From positions 1 through 32,883 of the forward strand of contig CAZCSK010000026.1 of NCBI GenBank assembly GCA_964501265.1: a stretch of 32,883 nucleotides of DNA, written 5' to 3'. The position numbers and the translations under genes are program-made. Positions 23,853 to 31,015 of the stretch are shown piece by piece. Source of the DNA: CAZCSK01 sp964501265. GTDB taxonomy: Bacteria; Actinomycetota; CADDZG01; JAHWKV01. The notes beneath the pieces are model-generated. The model was given only the letters and a program-made list of their open reading frames with translations, had not been told where the DNA came from and made no database searches. The number at the start of each line of letters is the position of its first letter. The stretch's first letter is position 1.

Positions 23853-24590
23853 TTAGCCCAACCGGCCGGTGGCGAACAGCGCCGCGGAGGCTATAGCGAC
23901 AACTGCGGTCTCCGTGCGAAGAATCTGGCTCCCCAGGCTTACGGGCGTCGCGCCACCAGCTTCAAATGCAGCGACCTCATCGGGGCCCAAACCCCCTTCC
24001 GGCCCCACTACCAAAACCAGGTCTTCCGACCCTGTCGCCAACCCTTGGGACAGTGAAGCACTCGCACCTACTACTGCCACGAGAGCGTGCCCCTTGCAGG
24101 CGACCACTGCCTCGGTCAGATTCAAGGGCCCTCGCACCTCTGGCAGATACGCTCGATGCGACTGCTTGGCAGCTTCTAGGGCAATCTTCCGCCATCTCTG
24201 CAGAGCAGCACTTGCCTTGCGTTCGTCCCAGCGCGGCACACTTCGGCCGGCCATGAAGATGACGATCTCATCGACTCCCAACTCCACTAGCTTGGGCACG
24301 GCACTGTCCACCTTCTCCCCTTTGGCCAGACCATGTATGACCGTTATTCGGGGCGATGGCCGCTGAAAAGTGGATTCTTCAACGATCTTGACCAAGACAC
24401 CAATATCCGATATCGAATCGATGCGGCCCTGGTAGACGTGCCCGGCCCCGTCGCCCGCACGGATCATGTCGCCGGGAGCCGCGCGCCGCACCAGTGTCAG
24501 ATGGCGCGCGTCGTCGCCGGAGATGAGCAGTTCGTCGCCCTTGGGCGGGTCGACGAAGTATTGGGGTGCGTGCTCTCTGGAACGACTCAA
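23853..24590 (-). CDS. rsmE: 16S rRNA m3U1498 methyltransferase RsmE
   Basis: A 245-residue SPOUT-class methyltransferase that methylates U1498 in 16S rRNA. The N-terminal PUA-like domain (HAPQYFVDPPKG...DDARHLTLVRRAAPGD) precedes the SPOUT domain with HGLAKGEKVDSAVPKLVELGV, RSVPRWDERK, the cofactor-binding VVGPEGGLGPDEVAAFEAGG and the C-terminal LGSQILRTETAVVAI. The TTG start at 24590 shares TTGA with the dnaJ stop. The hrcA-dnaJ-rsmE order is widespread in Gram-positive bacteria. Confidence 0.95.
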   Translation of the reverse strand: MSRSREHAPQYFVDPPKGDELLISGDDARHLTLVRRAAPGDMIRAGDGAGHVYQGRIDSISDIGVLVKIVEESTFQRPSPRITVIHGLAKGEKVDSAVPKLVELGVDEIVIFMAGRSVPRWDERKASAALQRWRKIALEAAKQSHRAYLPEVRGPLNLTEAVVACKGHALVAVVGASASLSQGLATGSEDLVLVVGPEGGLGPDEVAAFEAGGATPVSLGSQILRTETAVVAIASAALFATGRLG

Positions 24591-25675
24591 GCTCTGAACC
24601 GGCTCTTCAGCCGGTCCATGAATCCGTGAGACTCCGCAACCTCCTCGCCGCGCGCAGCGGCGAATCCACGAAGCATCTCTTCTTGCTCCCCAGTCAAATC
24701 TTCAGGAACTTCAACATTGAGGCGGACCAAGAGATCGCCCCGCGAGAAACGGCCCACATGCGGCAAGCCCCGTCCCCTCAGCCTCAGCACTTCGCCGGGT
24801 TGAGTGGCCGGGTGAACGCTTAGTTCAGCCGGCCCATCAAAGGCGGCAATCTGCAAGTCCGCACCCAGGGCGGCCTGAGTGAACGCAATAGGAACGGTCA
24901 TCACCAAATCGCGGCCGTGTCGCTCGATACCTTCGTGAGGACTAACGCGGATCCGTGCGTAGAGATCGCCCGCGCTGGCCCCTCGGGGGCCGGCCTCCCC
25001 GCGCCCGGTTACCCGAAGTTGCATTCCATCTTCAACTCCAGAGGGAATCTCCACTTCGACGGACTGGCGCGAGTCCGTTCGACCATCCCCCCGACATTGC
25101 GGGCAGGGCGATTCCAGGTGCTCGCCCGCGCCCTGGCATTCCGGACATGTAAAGGAGGTCATCACATTGCCGATGATGCTGCGCTGTACGCTGCGGACCG
25201 CGCCCGCTCCTTCGCAGCGCGAACACTTGGTCGCCGCAGTCCCTGGCGCCGCGCCCGACCCGTCGCAAGCCGCACATTGCGCAAGACTGCGATACGTCAC
25301 GGATCTTTTGACGCCCGTTAGGACCTCAGCAAGAGTCAGCTCCACATCGACGGCAAGATCGCTGCCGCGCGCTGGCCCTCGTCGTCCCGAGAAGGTATCG
25401 AACGGATCGGCTCCGAAGAAGGATCTGAACACGTCGAACGGATCGAAGGAAATCGACGGCCCCGTACTGCCGAATCTGTCGTAATTGCTGCGCTTTTCCC
25501 CATCACTTAGAACCGCGAAAGCCTCTGCCACCTCCTTGAACTTCTCCTCGGAAGCTTTGTCGCCTGCGTTGTTGTCGGGGTGATGTTCACGGGCCAGCCG
25601 TCGGTAAGCCTTCTTGATCTCATCTTCTGTAGCGTCGCGGCCCACGCCGAGCGTCGCGTAATAGTCGACTGACAT
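24587..25675 (-). CDS. dnaJ: Chaperone DnaJ
   Basis: A 362-residue class A J-protein, the DnaK co-chaperone. The J domain has HPD at residues 32-34. A Phe/Gly-rich linker (SFDPFDVFRSFFGADPF) precedes the zinc-binding region with four CxxCxGxG-type repeats (CAACDGSG, CSRCEGAG, CPECQGAG, CPQCRGDG). The C-terminal substrate-binding domains follow (VEVEIPSGVEDGMQLRVTGRG). The ATG abuts the hrcA stop (TGA then ATG), so both come from the CIRCE-controlled message. The hrcA-linked copy lacks a neighbouring dnaK or grpE here. Confidence 0.97.
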   Translation of the reverse strand: MSVDYYATLGVGRDATEDEIKKAYRRLAREHHPDNNAGDKASEEKFKEVAEAFAVLSDGEKRSNYDRFGSTGPSISFDPFDVFRSFFGADPFDTFSGRRGPARGSDLAVDVELTLAEVLTGVKRSVTYRSLAQCAACDGSGAAPGTAATKCSRCEGAGAVRSVQRSIIGNVMTSFTCPECQGAGEHLESPCPQCRGDGRTDSRQSVEVEIPSGVEDGMQLRVTGRGEAGPRGASAGDLYARIRVSPHEGIERHGRDLVMTVPIAFTQAALGADLQIAAFDGPAELSVHPATQPGEVLRLRGRGLPHVGRFSRGDLLVRLNVEVPEDLTGEQEEMLRGFAAARGEEVAESHGFMDRLKSRFRA

Positions 25676-26719
25676 TCAGTCGATCGGTTCCAGAAGGCGC
25701 GTTAGCGAACGCGCCACCGCCTCGACGGCGGCGATCGTGTGCGGATAATCCATGCGGGTAGGTCCAACCACGCCGACACTTCCGGTCCTGTCGCCTCCGG
25801 CGCCGTAGGGTGCAAACACAACCGTGCAGGTTTTCATCTGCTCCACCGGCACTTCCCGCCCTATAAAGACAAGAACGGTGCCGGAACTTCTCGCCGTGTC
25901 CATGAGGTGCGAAACGATTTCTGGGTGCTCTAGAGCTTCGATGATCTCGTGGGCCGTCGACATATCGGCAAACTTGTCGACTGAAAGGATGTTGGCGGTA
26001 CCACCACGAAAGACTCTCTCTCCGGCTTGGTGCGTCACCAGGTTCTTGATAGCGGCCGACACAGCGGCGCGTGATTCTTGAGTTGCCTTCGGCTTCTCGA
26101 TCTTTGCACACAAGTCCTCGAAGGCGAGTCCGGCGAGTTCCGCGTTAAGGGACTGCTCGATACGGGCGAGATCCGCCTCAGTCGTGTCCTTTGGGAACTC
26201 AACAACACCTTGCTCAACCTCGCCCGAATGTGCGATCAACAACAAGGTCGCGCGCCGTGCGTCACGTCGAACGAGTTCGAGTCGCTTGAGGGTGTTACGC
26301 CGCGGCGCTGGCGCAAGCGCCACAGCTGTTGAAGTCGTGAGCTCGGAAAGAATATGAGAAGTTGAATCGAGCGCTTCCTCGATCCCTCGAAAGTCGTTCT
26401 GAAAAACCTCATCGATAGCATCTTGGGAGCGCTTGGGCAGGTTCGGCCATGCTGGCCCCGGCCAGTTGTCAACGAACCATCGATATCCAAGGTCGGTGGG
26501 GATCCGGCCGGCTGACGCATGCGGCTGGGTCAGATAACCCAGCTCTTCGAGCAACGACATGTCGTTTCGGATCGTCGCCGACGACGCTTTAATGCGATAG
26601 CGCTCGGCCAGAGTCTGCGAGCCGATAGGCTGACCGGAGAGGACGTACTCGCGGATCACTGCACGCAAAATAGCCGCCCGCCGACGGTCCAAGCCGGGTC
26701 TTTTCGGTTCGAGAGTCAT
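25676..26719 (-). CDS. hrcA: Heat-inducible transcription repressor HrcA
   Basis: A 347-residue HrcA, the repressor of class I heat-shock genes through the CIRCE operator. The winged helix-turn-helix occupies the first 75 residues (RRAAILRAVIREYVLSGQPIGS, SSATIRNDMSLLEELGYLTQPHASAGRIPTDLGYRWFVD), followed by a GAF-like dimerisation domain and inserted domain (GGTANIL, LVFIGREVPVEQM near the C-terminus). A CIRCE element begins ten bases upstream of the ATG, so it represses itself and dnaJ. There is no Shine-Dalgarno sequence before the ATG. Confidence 0.96.
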   Translation of the reverse strand: MTLEPKRPGLDRRRAAILRAVIREYVLSGQPIGSQTLAERYRIKASSATIRNDMSLLEELGYLTQPHASAGRIPTDLGYRWFVDNWPGPAWPNLPKRSQDAIDEVFQNDFRGIEEALDSTSHILSELTTSTAVALAPAPRRNTLKRLELVRRDARRATLLLIAHSGEVEQGVVEFPKDTTEADLARIEQSLNAELAGLAFEDLCAKIEKPKATQESRAAVSAAIKNLVTHQAGERVFRGGTANILSVDKFADMSTAHEIIEALEHPEIVSHLMDTARSSGTVLVFIGREVPVEQMKTCTVVFAPYGAGGDRTGSVGVVGPTRMDYPHTIAAVEAVARSLTRLLEPID

Positions 26720-26728
26720 AAAAGCAGG

Positions 26729-26755
26729 TTAGCACTCAGGCCTTTTGACTGCTAA
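26729..26755. promoter_or_regulatory. CIRCE operator (HrcA binding site)
   Basis: TTAGCACTC at 26729-26737, a 9-base spacer, then GACTGCTAA at 26747-26755. This is the CIRCE consensus TTAGCACTC-N9-GAGTGCTAA with a single mismatch (C for G in the right arm). It ends ten bases upstream of the hrcA start, in the 57-bp gap after hemW, and should couple hrcA-dnaJ-rsmE expression to heat stress. Confidence 0.93.
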
Positions 26756-26776
26756 TACTTGACCTAAAAGCCCTAC

Positions 26777-27916
26777 TTAGTGCGAGGACACTAGGGCCGC
26801 GGCCACTCGCCCCGACAGGAAGAAAGCGTCGTCTCGGATGCGGACCCCGCCACCGACCATCTCGACCAGTTGCGCTATCGAAGGATCCGAAAACTCCAAC
26901 TTCCACCGTTCGATCGGATCCACTCCCCAACGCTCAAGGAAGTCAGTTCTATCCAGACCCTCGGCCAACCTGAGACCCAGAACGGCCGCCTCCTCTGTTC
27001 GCGCCCGTTGATCCAGCAACTCAAAGGAGTCTTCGGCGTGCGGGACGCGGTCGATGTAAGCCTGCAAGGATCGAACGTTCCACGAACGCCGCCCGGCGAA
27101 ATGCGAGTGTGCGCCAGCCCCGAAACCAAAGTAGTCTCCGCCCGACCAATAGATCATGTTGTGTTGGCAACGCGCTCCCCCGCGGGACCAGTTGGATACT
27201 TCGTACCGTTCAAAACCAGCTTCGCTCAGCGTGGCACGAGCGATCTCGTACTTGTCGGCCTGGTCGTCTTCATCCGGAGCCCTAGCCTCGCCGCGATCTA
27301 TCCAGGTTGCCAGCGGCGTGCCCTGTTCAATCGTCAATGCGTAAGCGGACACATGATCGACTCCTGTCGAGATCACGTCCTCGAGACTTTGCCGCCAGTC
27401 TTCACCTGACTCGCCGGGAGTGCCGAAAATCAGGTCGGCATTCACGTGGGCGAATCCAGCGGCTCGGGCGTCCCGAAGAGCCGCCATTGCCTTTTGGGCG
27501 GAATGCACCCGGCCCAGGCTTTTCAGGACATGTGGAGCCGTCGACTGGACACCGAGGCTGACGCGGTTGAAGCCTGCCTCAAGAAGTTGCTCGAACACCC
27601 GTGAGTCCACCGACTCGGGATTCGCTTCCGTCGTGATTTCGGCATCGGGTTCCAAGTCAAATGAGTCCTTGATGAGCATGACCAAGTCGCGCAATTGTCC
27701 GGGATCCAACTCGGTCGGGGTCCCACCGCCGAAAAACACAGTCGCGACTTTGCCGCCGTCCGCTCGCGCTGCTATCTCCTTCCTGAGCGCGGCGACGTAG
27801 ACGTCCTTTAGGTGACCCGCATCCGCGTAGGCGTTGAAATCGCAATAGGCGCAACGTACGATGCAAAACGGGATGTGGACATAAACGCCTCTTGATTTCA
27901 GGGGGTTCGTGGGCAT
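26777..27916 (-). CDS. hemW: Radical SAM protein HemW (heme chaperone-like)
   Basis: A 379-residue HemN/HemW-family radical SAM protein. The 4Fe-4S ligands are C18, C22 and C25 in HIPFCIVRCAYCDF, the HemW form CxxxCxxCxF. Later conserved blocks are TVFFGGGTPTEL, TEANPESVD, NRVSLGVQS and FGFGAGAHSHF. HemW proteins are heme-binding relatives of coproporphyrinogen dehydrogenase that deliver heme, not make it. I chose ATG 27916, which overlaps the lepA stop (TGATG) and follows GGGAGG by about ten bases; an ATG six codons upstream is the alternative. It lies between lepA and hrcA, the usual place. Confidence 0.93.
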   Translation of the reverse strand: MPTNPLKSRGVYVHIPFCIVRCAYCDFNAYADAGHLKDVYVAALRKEIAARADGGKVATVFFGGGTPTELDPGQLRDLVMLIKDSFDLEPDAEITTEANPESVDSRVFEQLLEAGFNRVSLGVQSTAPHVLKSLGRVHSAQKAMAALRDARAAGFAHVNADLIFGTPGESGEDWRQSLEDVISTGVDHVSAYALTIEQGTPLATWIDRGEARAPDEDDQADKYEIARATLSEAGFERYEVSNWSRGGARCQHNMIYWSGGDYFGFGAGAHSHFAGRRSWNVRSLQAYIDRVPHAEDSFELLDQRARTEEAAVLGLRLAEGLDRTDFLERWGVDPIERWKLEFSDPSIAQLVEMVGGGVRIRDDAFFLSGRVAAALVSSH

Positions 27917-29736
27917 CACTTCTTGTCCTCCCATCGAAGTGCCGCCATAAATGCCTCTTGAGGGACCTCGACCGAACCAACTTGCTTCATGCGAGCCTTG
28001 CCCTTCTTCTGCTTCTCAAGGAGTTTGCGCTTGCGAGTGACGTCGCCTCCGTAGCACTTGGCGAGGACATCTTTGCGACGGGCCTTGATGGTTTCACGAG
28101 CGACGATGCGCGCGCCTATGGCGGCCTGTACAGCGACATCGAATTGCTGCCGTGGAATCAACTCGATCAGCCTTTCGGTCATTCGACGCCCATAGTTCGC
28201 CGACTTGTCCTTGTGAATGATCGCACTGAAGGCATCGACTGGATTGCCATGCAGAAGGATGTCGACCTTTACTAGATCGCCTCCAACGTACCCGATGGGC
28301 TCGTAGTCCAGCGACCCGTAGCCGCGAGTGCGACTCTTCAATTGATCGAAGAAGTCGACGATGATCTCGGCAAGGGGAACGTGGTACCTCATCTCCACGC
28401 GTTGCTCTGACAAGTAGTGCATCTCCTTCAATTCCCCCCGGCGCTCCTGGCATAACTCCATCAGTGTTCCGACGAACTCTCTGGGGGCAATGATCATTAG
28501 CGCCGAGAACGGTTCGCGTATCTCGGAAATAGAGCCTGCATCGGGCATCTCGGCAGGATTGTGGATCGACATAACCTCCCCCGAGTCGGTTAGGACTTCG
28601 TACGCGACGCTCGGCATGGTCACGAGTAGGTCGAGGTCGAACTCTCGCTCAAGACGCTCTCGCACGATCTCCATGTGCAGCAGCCCCAGAAACCCGCACC
28701 GAAATCCGAACCCCAAAGCTTGTGACGTCTCCGGCTCATAGATAAAGGCGGCGTCGTTCAACTTGAGCTTCTCCAGCGCATCACGCAGATCCGGGTACTG
28801 GTCGCCGTCGGTGGGGAAGAGTCCGGCCCAAACCATCGGCTTGGGTTCGCGGTAGCCGGGCAGGGCTTGGGTCGCCGGGCGGTTGAAATCGGTGATCGTG
28901 TCGCCCACGGTCGCCTCTCGCACATTTTTGACGCCGGGAATCACATAGCCAACATCGCCGGCGACGAGTCGGTCGACTGGGGTCATGTCCGGTGCAAACA
29001 CTCCAATTTCCTCGACAGAGGTGATCGCGCGCGTGGCCATCATCCTTATCTTCTGCCCGGTCCTGAGTTCTCCTTCGACTACCCGGACAAACGCGACGAC
29101 GCCGCGGTAGTTGTCGTACGTGGAGTCGAAGATGAGCGCTCGAGTAAGGGCATTGACATCCCCCTTCGGGGAGGGAATCCGCCTTACTATTTCTTCCAGG
29201 AGCTCGGGTACCCCGTCGCCGGTTTTGCCCGAGATCCGCAGGATCGAGGATGCGGGAACCCCGATCAAGGTCGACATCTCAGCTCCGACTCGATCCGCCT
29301 CGGCTGCCGGAAGATCGATCTTGTTCAACACGGGGATGATCTCAAGTCCGGCCTCGAGCGCAAGATAAAGATTGGCGAGCGTCTGAGCCTCGACACCCTG
29401 GGCGCAATCGACCAACAGGATCACTCCGTCGCAAGCGGCAAGCGATCGGGAGACTTCGTAGGAAAAGTCCACATGGCCGGGGGTGTCGATCAGGTTGAAG
29501 TAGTAGAGGTTGCCGTCCTGCGATGGATATTTCAGCCGGATGGCCTGCGCTTTGATGGTGATCCCACGTTCTCGTTCAAGGTCCATCTTGTCGAGGTACT
29601 GCTCGCGCATGTCGCGATCGGGCACCGCACTGCAAAGCTGCAGGATGCGATCAGCAAGCGTGGACTTGCCGTGGTCTACGTGCGCTATGAGGCTGAAGGC
29701 ACGCACCAGCGAGCGATCAACAACTTCGGGCTCCAT
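27916..29736 (-). CDS. lepA: Elongation factor 4 (LepA)
   Basis: A 606-residue LepA GTPase, which acts on ribosomes in initiation or back-translocation. GTPase motifs are AHVDHGKST (G1), RGITI (G2), DTPGHVDF (G3) and NKIDLP (G4). The EF-G-like domains follow, and the LepA-specific C-terminal domain includes RRKDVLAKCYGGDVTRKRKLLEKQKKGK. The ATG has no Shine-Dalgarno sequence; TACTCT ends seven bases upstream. It is divergent from rpsT across 64 bp, a conserved arrangement, and its stop overlaps hemW. Confidence 0.97.
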   Translation of the reverse strand: MEPEVVDRSLVRAFSLIAHVDHGKSTLADRILQLCSAVPDRDMREQYLDKMDLERERGITIKAQAIRLKYPSQDGNLYYFNLIDTPGHVDFSYEVSRSLAACDGVILLVDCAQGVEAQTLANLYLALEAGLEIIPVLNKIDLPAAEADRVGAEMSTLIGVPASSILRISGKTGDGVPELLEEIVRRIPSPKGDVNALTRALIFDSTYDNYRGVVAFVRVVEGELRTGQKIRMMATRAITSVEEIGVFAPDMTPVDRLVAGDVGYVIPGVKNVREATVGDTITDFNRPATQALPGYREPKPMVWAGLFPTDGDQYPDLRDALEKLKLNDAAFIYEPETSQALGFGFRCGFLGLLHMEIVRERLEREFDLDLLVTMPSVAYEVLTDSGEVMSIHNPAEMPDAGSISEIREPFSALMIIAPREFVGTLMELCQERRGELKEMHYLSEQRVEMRYHVPLAEIIVDFFDQLKSRTRGYGSLDYEPIGYVGGDLVKVDILLHGNPVDAFSAIIHKDKSANYGRRMTERLIELIPRQQFDVAVQAAIGARIVARETIKARRKDVLAKCYGGDVTRKRKLLEKQKKGKARMKQVGSVEVPQEAFMAALRWEDKK

Positions 29737-29746
29737 CTGGGGCAGA

Positions 29747-29752
29747 GTAACA
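29747..29752 (-). promoter_or_regulatory. Possible -10 element of lepA, leaderless
   Basis: TACTCT on the minus strand lies just before the lepA start, with seven to ten bases between hexamer and ATG, in the 64-bp gap shared with rpsT. No Shine-Dalgarno sequence is present; no clear -35. Confidence 0.3.
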
Positions 29753-29784
29753 GGCCGCTGGGGGTGGACTCGGGGATCGAGTGC

Positions 29785-29790
29785 TACACT
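29785..29790 (+). promoter_or_regulatory. Probable -10 element of rpsT
   Basis: TACACT ends ten bases before the rpsT ATG. The predicted start is three to four bases before the ATG and no Shine-Dalgarno sequence exists, which suggests a leaderless or nearly leaderless ribosomal protein message. Confidence 0.4.
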
Positions 29791-29800
29791 CGGCGTTCAC

Positions 29801-30064
29801 ATGGCAAACATCAAATCTCAGAAGAAGCGCATTCTCACGAATGAGAAGCGGCGCGTTCGCAATAAGGACGACAAAACGGAAGTGAAGACCGCTATCAAGA
29901 ACTTCCAAAAGGCTGTCGACTCGGGCGACATAGGGGCAGCAGAGACCGCGCTCGGCAAAGCTTCAGGGCAACTGGACCGCGCTGCATCCAAGGGAGTGAC
30001 CCACCCCAACAACGCCGCCAATCGCAAGTCCGCCCTAGCGAAACGTCTGAACGCCGCTCGATAG
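29801..30064 (+). CDS. rpsT: 30S ribosomal protein S20
   Basis: An 87-residue S20: the N-terminus MANIKSQKKRILTNEKRR and the conserved segment GVTHPNNAANRKSALAKRLN near the end identify it. S20 binds 16S rRNA early in 30S assembly. The ATG at 29801 is set by the family start; a much longer open frame runs upstream but lies antisense to lepA. It is divergent from lepA and convergent with holA, 21 bp away. Confidence 0.97.
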   Translation: MANIKSQKKRILTNEKRRVRNKDDKTEVKTAIKNFQKAVDSGDIGAAETALGKASGQLDRAASKGVTHPNNAANRKSALAKRLNAAR

Positions 30065-30085
30065 GCCTGAAGCTCCAACCGGGAG

Positions 30086-31006
30086 TTATCTCTCGGCTAT
30101 TGCGACAACCGCGCGTTCGAGCGCTAACTCATCCGGCTCGGCACTTGTTTTCATTTTTCGATCCGCTTCGGCCAGCGCCTTGTAGGCCGCTACCAGATCG
30201 GCGGGCCTAAAGCCCCGCGCTTGCCGCACTAGTTTTTCCGCCCTCCACGGCTGAATCCCCAGAATTTGCGCGGCCTCCTGGGGCCGCTTTCCCCCAGACA
30301 CAAGAAGCATTCGAAAGTGCCGAGCGAGATTCCAAAACAGCATCTGAGCAGCCTCCCCTTGCCCCAGAAGCTGGTGCAGCAAATTGAGAGCCGGGCCCTT
30401 CTGCCGATTTGCCACTGCATCGATGAATCCGAAAAGTCTCACGTCGGACTTCGCCCGGAATTGACGGCTAACTTCGTCTGGGCCTACGCGCGCTCCCTTC
30501 CCGCCTGCGATGGCAAGTTCGTCGAGGGCCCCCGAAAGAGCCACACGGTCCTCGCCCACGGCCTCCATCAGAGCGCTGGACGCCTCGCCTTCAAACTTGA
30601 GGCCACGCTCTTTCGCTGCAGCGTTTAACCAATTGAAAAGGTCGGTTCTCTTGCCTTTGGTCACCTCAGTCACCCGACCGACCTTCTTGACGGCAGCGGC
30701 AATCTTGGCGAGCGGCTTTGAGGAAACCATGATCAAACTGGCGTCGGGCGCTGGATCATCTAGATAGGAGATCAGTTGCCTGGCCGCCTCGGCCGGCAGA
30801 TCTTCGGCACGTCTTATCAAAACGATTCGGCAGTCGTCGAACATGGGAGGTGTCGACAAGCTCTGCAGAATCAGCGTCGGGTCCGCCACGGATTCGAACT
30901 CCGATACCGACAACTCTCCAATACCTTCGAGCAGCCGATCGACTTCTTGGCCCACCAAAAAGGCATCGTCACCGATGATCAGATGCGCTGACAGCCGAGA
31001 GGTCAC
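30086..31006 (-). CDS. holA: DNA polymerase III delta subunit
   Basis: A 306-residue HolA, the clamp-loader subunit that opens the beta sliding clamp. The N-terminal domain begins LIIGDDAFLVGQEVDRLL and holds PPMFDDCRIVLIRRAEDLP; the C-terminal helical collar includes LFGFIDAVANRQKGPALNLLHQLLGQGEAAQMLFWNL-type blocks in the usual order. The start is GTG at 31006, the first possible codon after the in-frame TAA that also ends comEC. The comEC-holA-rpsT order is typical. Confidence 0.94.
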   Translation of the reverse strand: MTSRLSAHLIIGDDAFLVGQEVDRLLEGIGELSVSEFESVADPTLILQSLSTPPMFDDCRIVLIRRAEDLPAEAARQLISYLDDPAPDASLIMVSSKPLAKIAAAVKKVGRVTEVTKGKRTDLFNWLNAAAKERGLKFEGEASSALMEAVGEDRVALSGALDELAIAGGKGARVGPDEVSRQFRAKSDVRLFGFIDAVANRQKGPALNLLHQLLGQGEAAQMLFWNLARHFRMLLVSGGKRPQEAAQILGIQPWRAEKLVRQARGFRPADLVAAYKALAEADRKMKTSAEPDELALERAVVAIAER

Positions 31007-31015
31007 TTCATCATC

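Noticed and set aside
29510..29800. Long upstream extension of rpsT
   Set aside because: The extension is antisense to lepA and lacks similarity; S20 begins at ATG 29801.
28867..29844. Long plus-strand open frame opposite lepA
   Set aside because: It is a high-GC shadow of lepA; codon use and content fit only the minus strand.
30071..30088. Possible bidirectional terminator between rpsT and holA
   Set aside because: The stem CTCC/GGAG is only four base pairs plus a bulged extension, has no T-run, and overlaps the holA stop codon.
30878..30905. tRNA-like T-arm: GTTCGAATCC on the minus strand
   Set aside because: It lies inside the holA coding frame (residues near SEFESVADP) and no acceptor, D or anticodon arm surrounds it.
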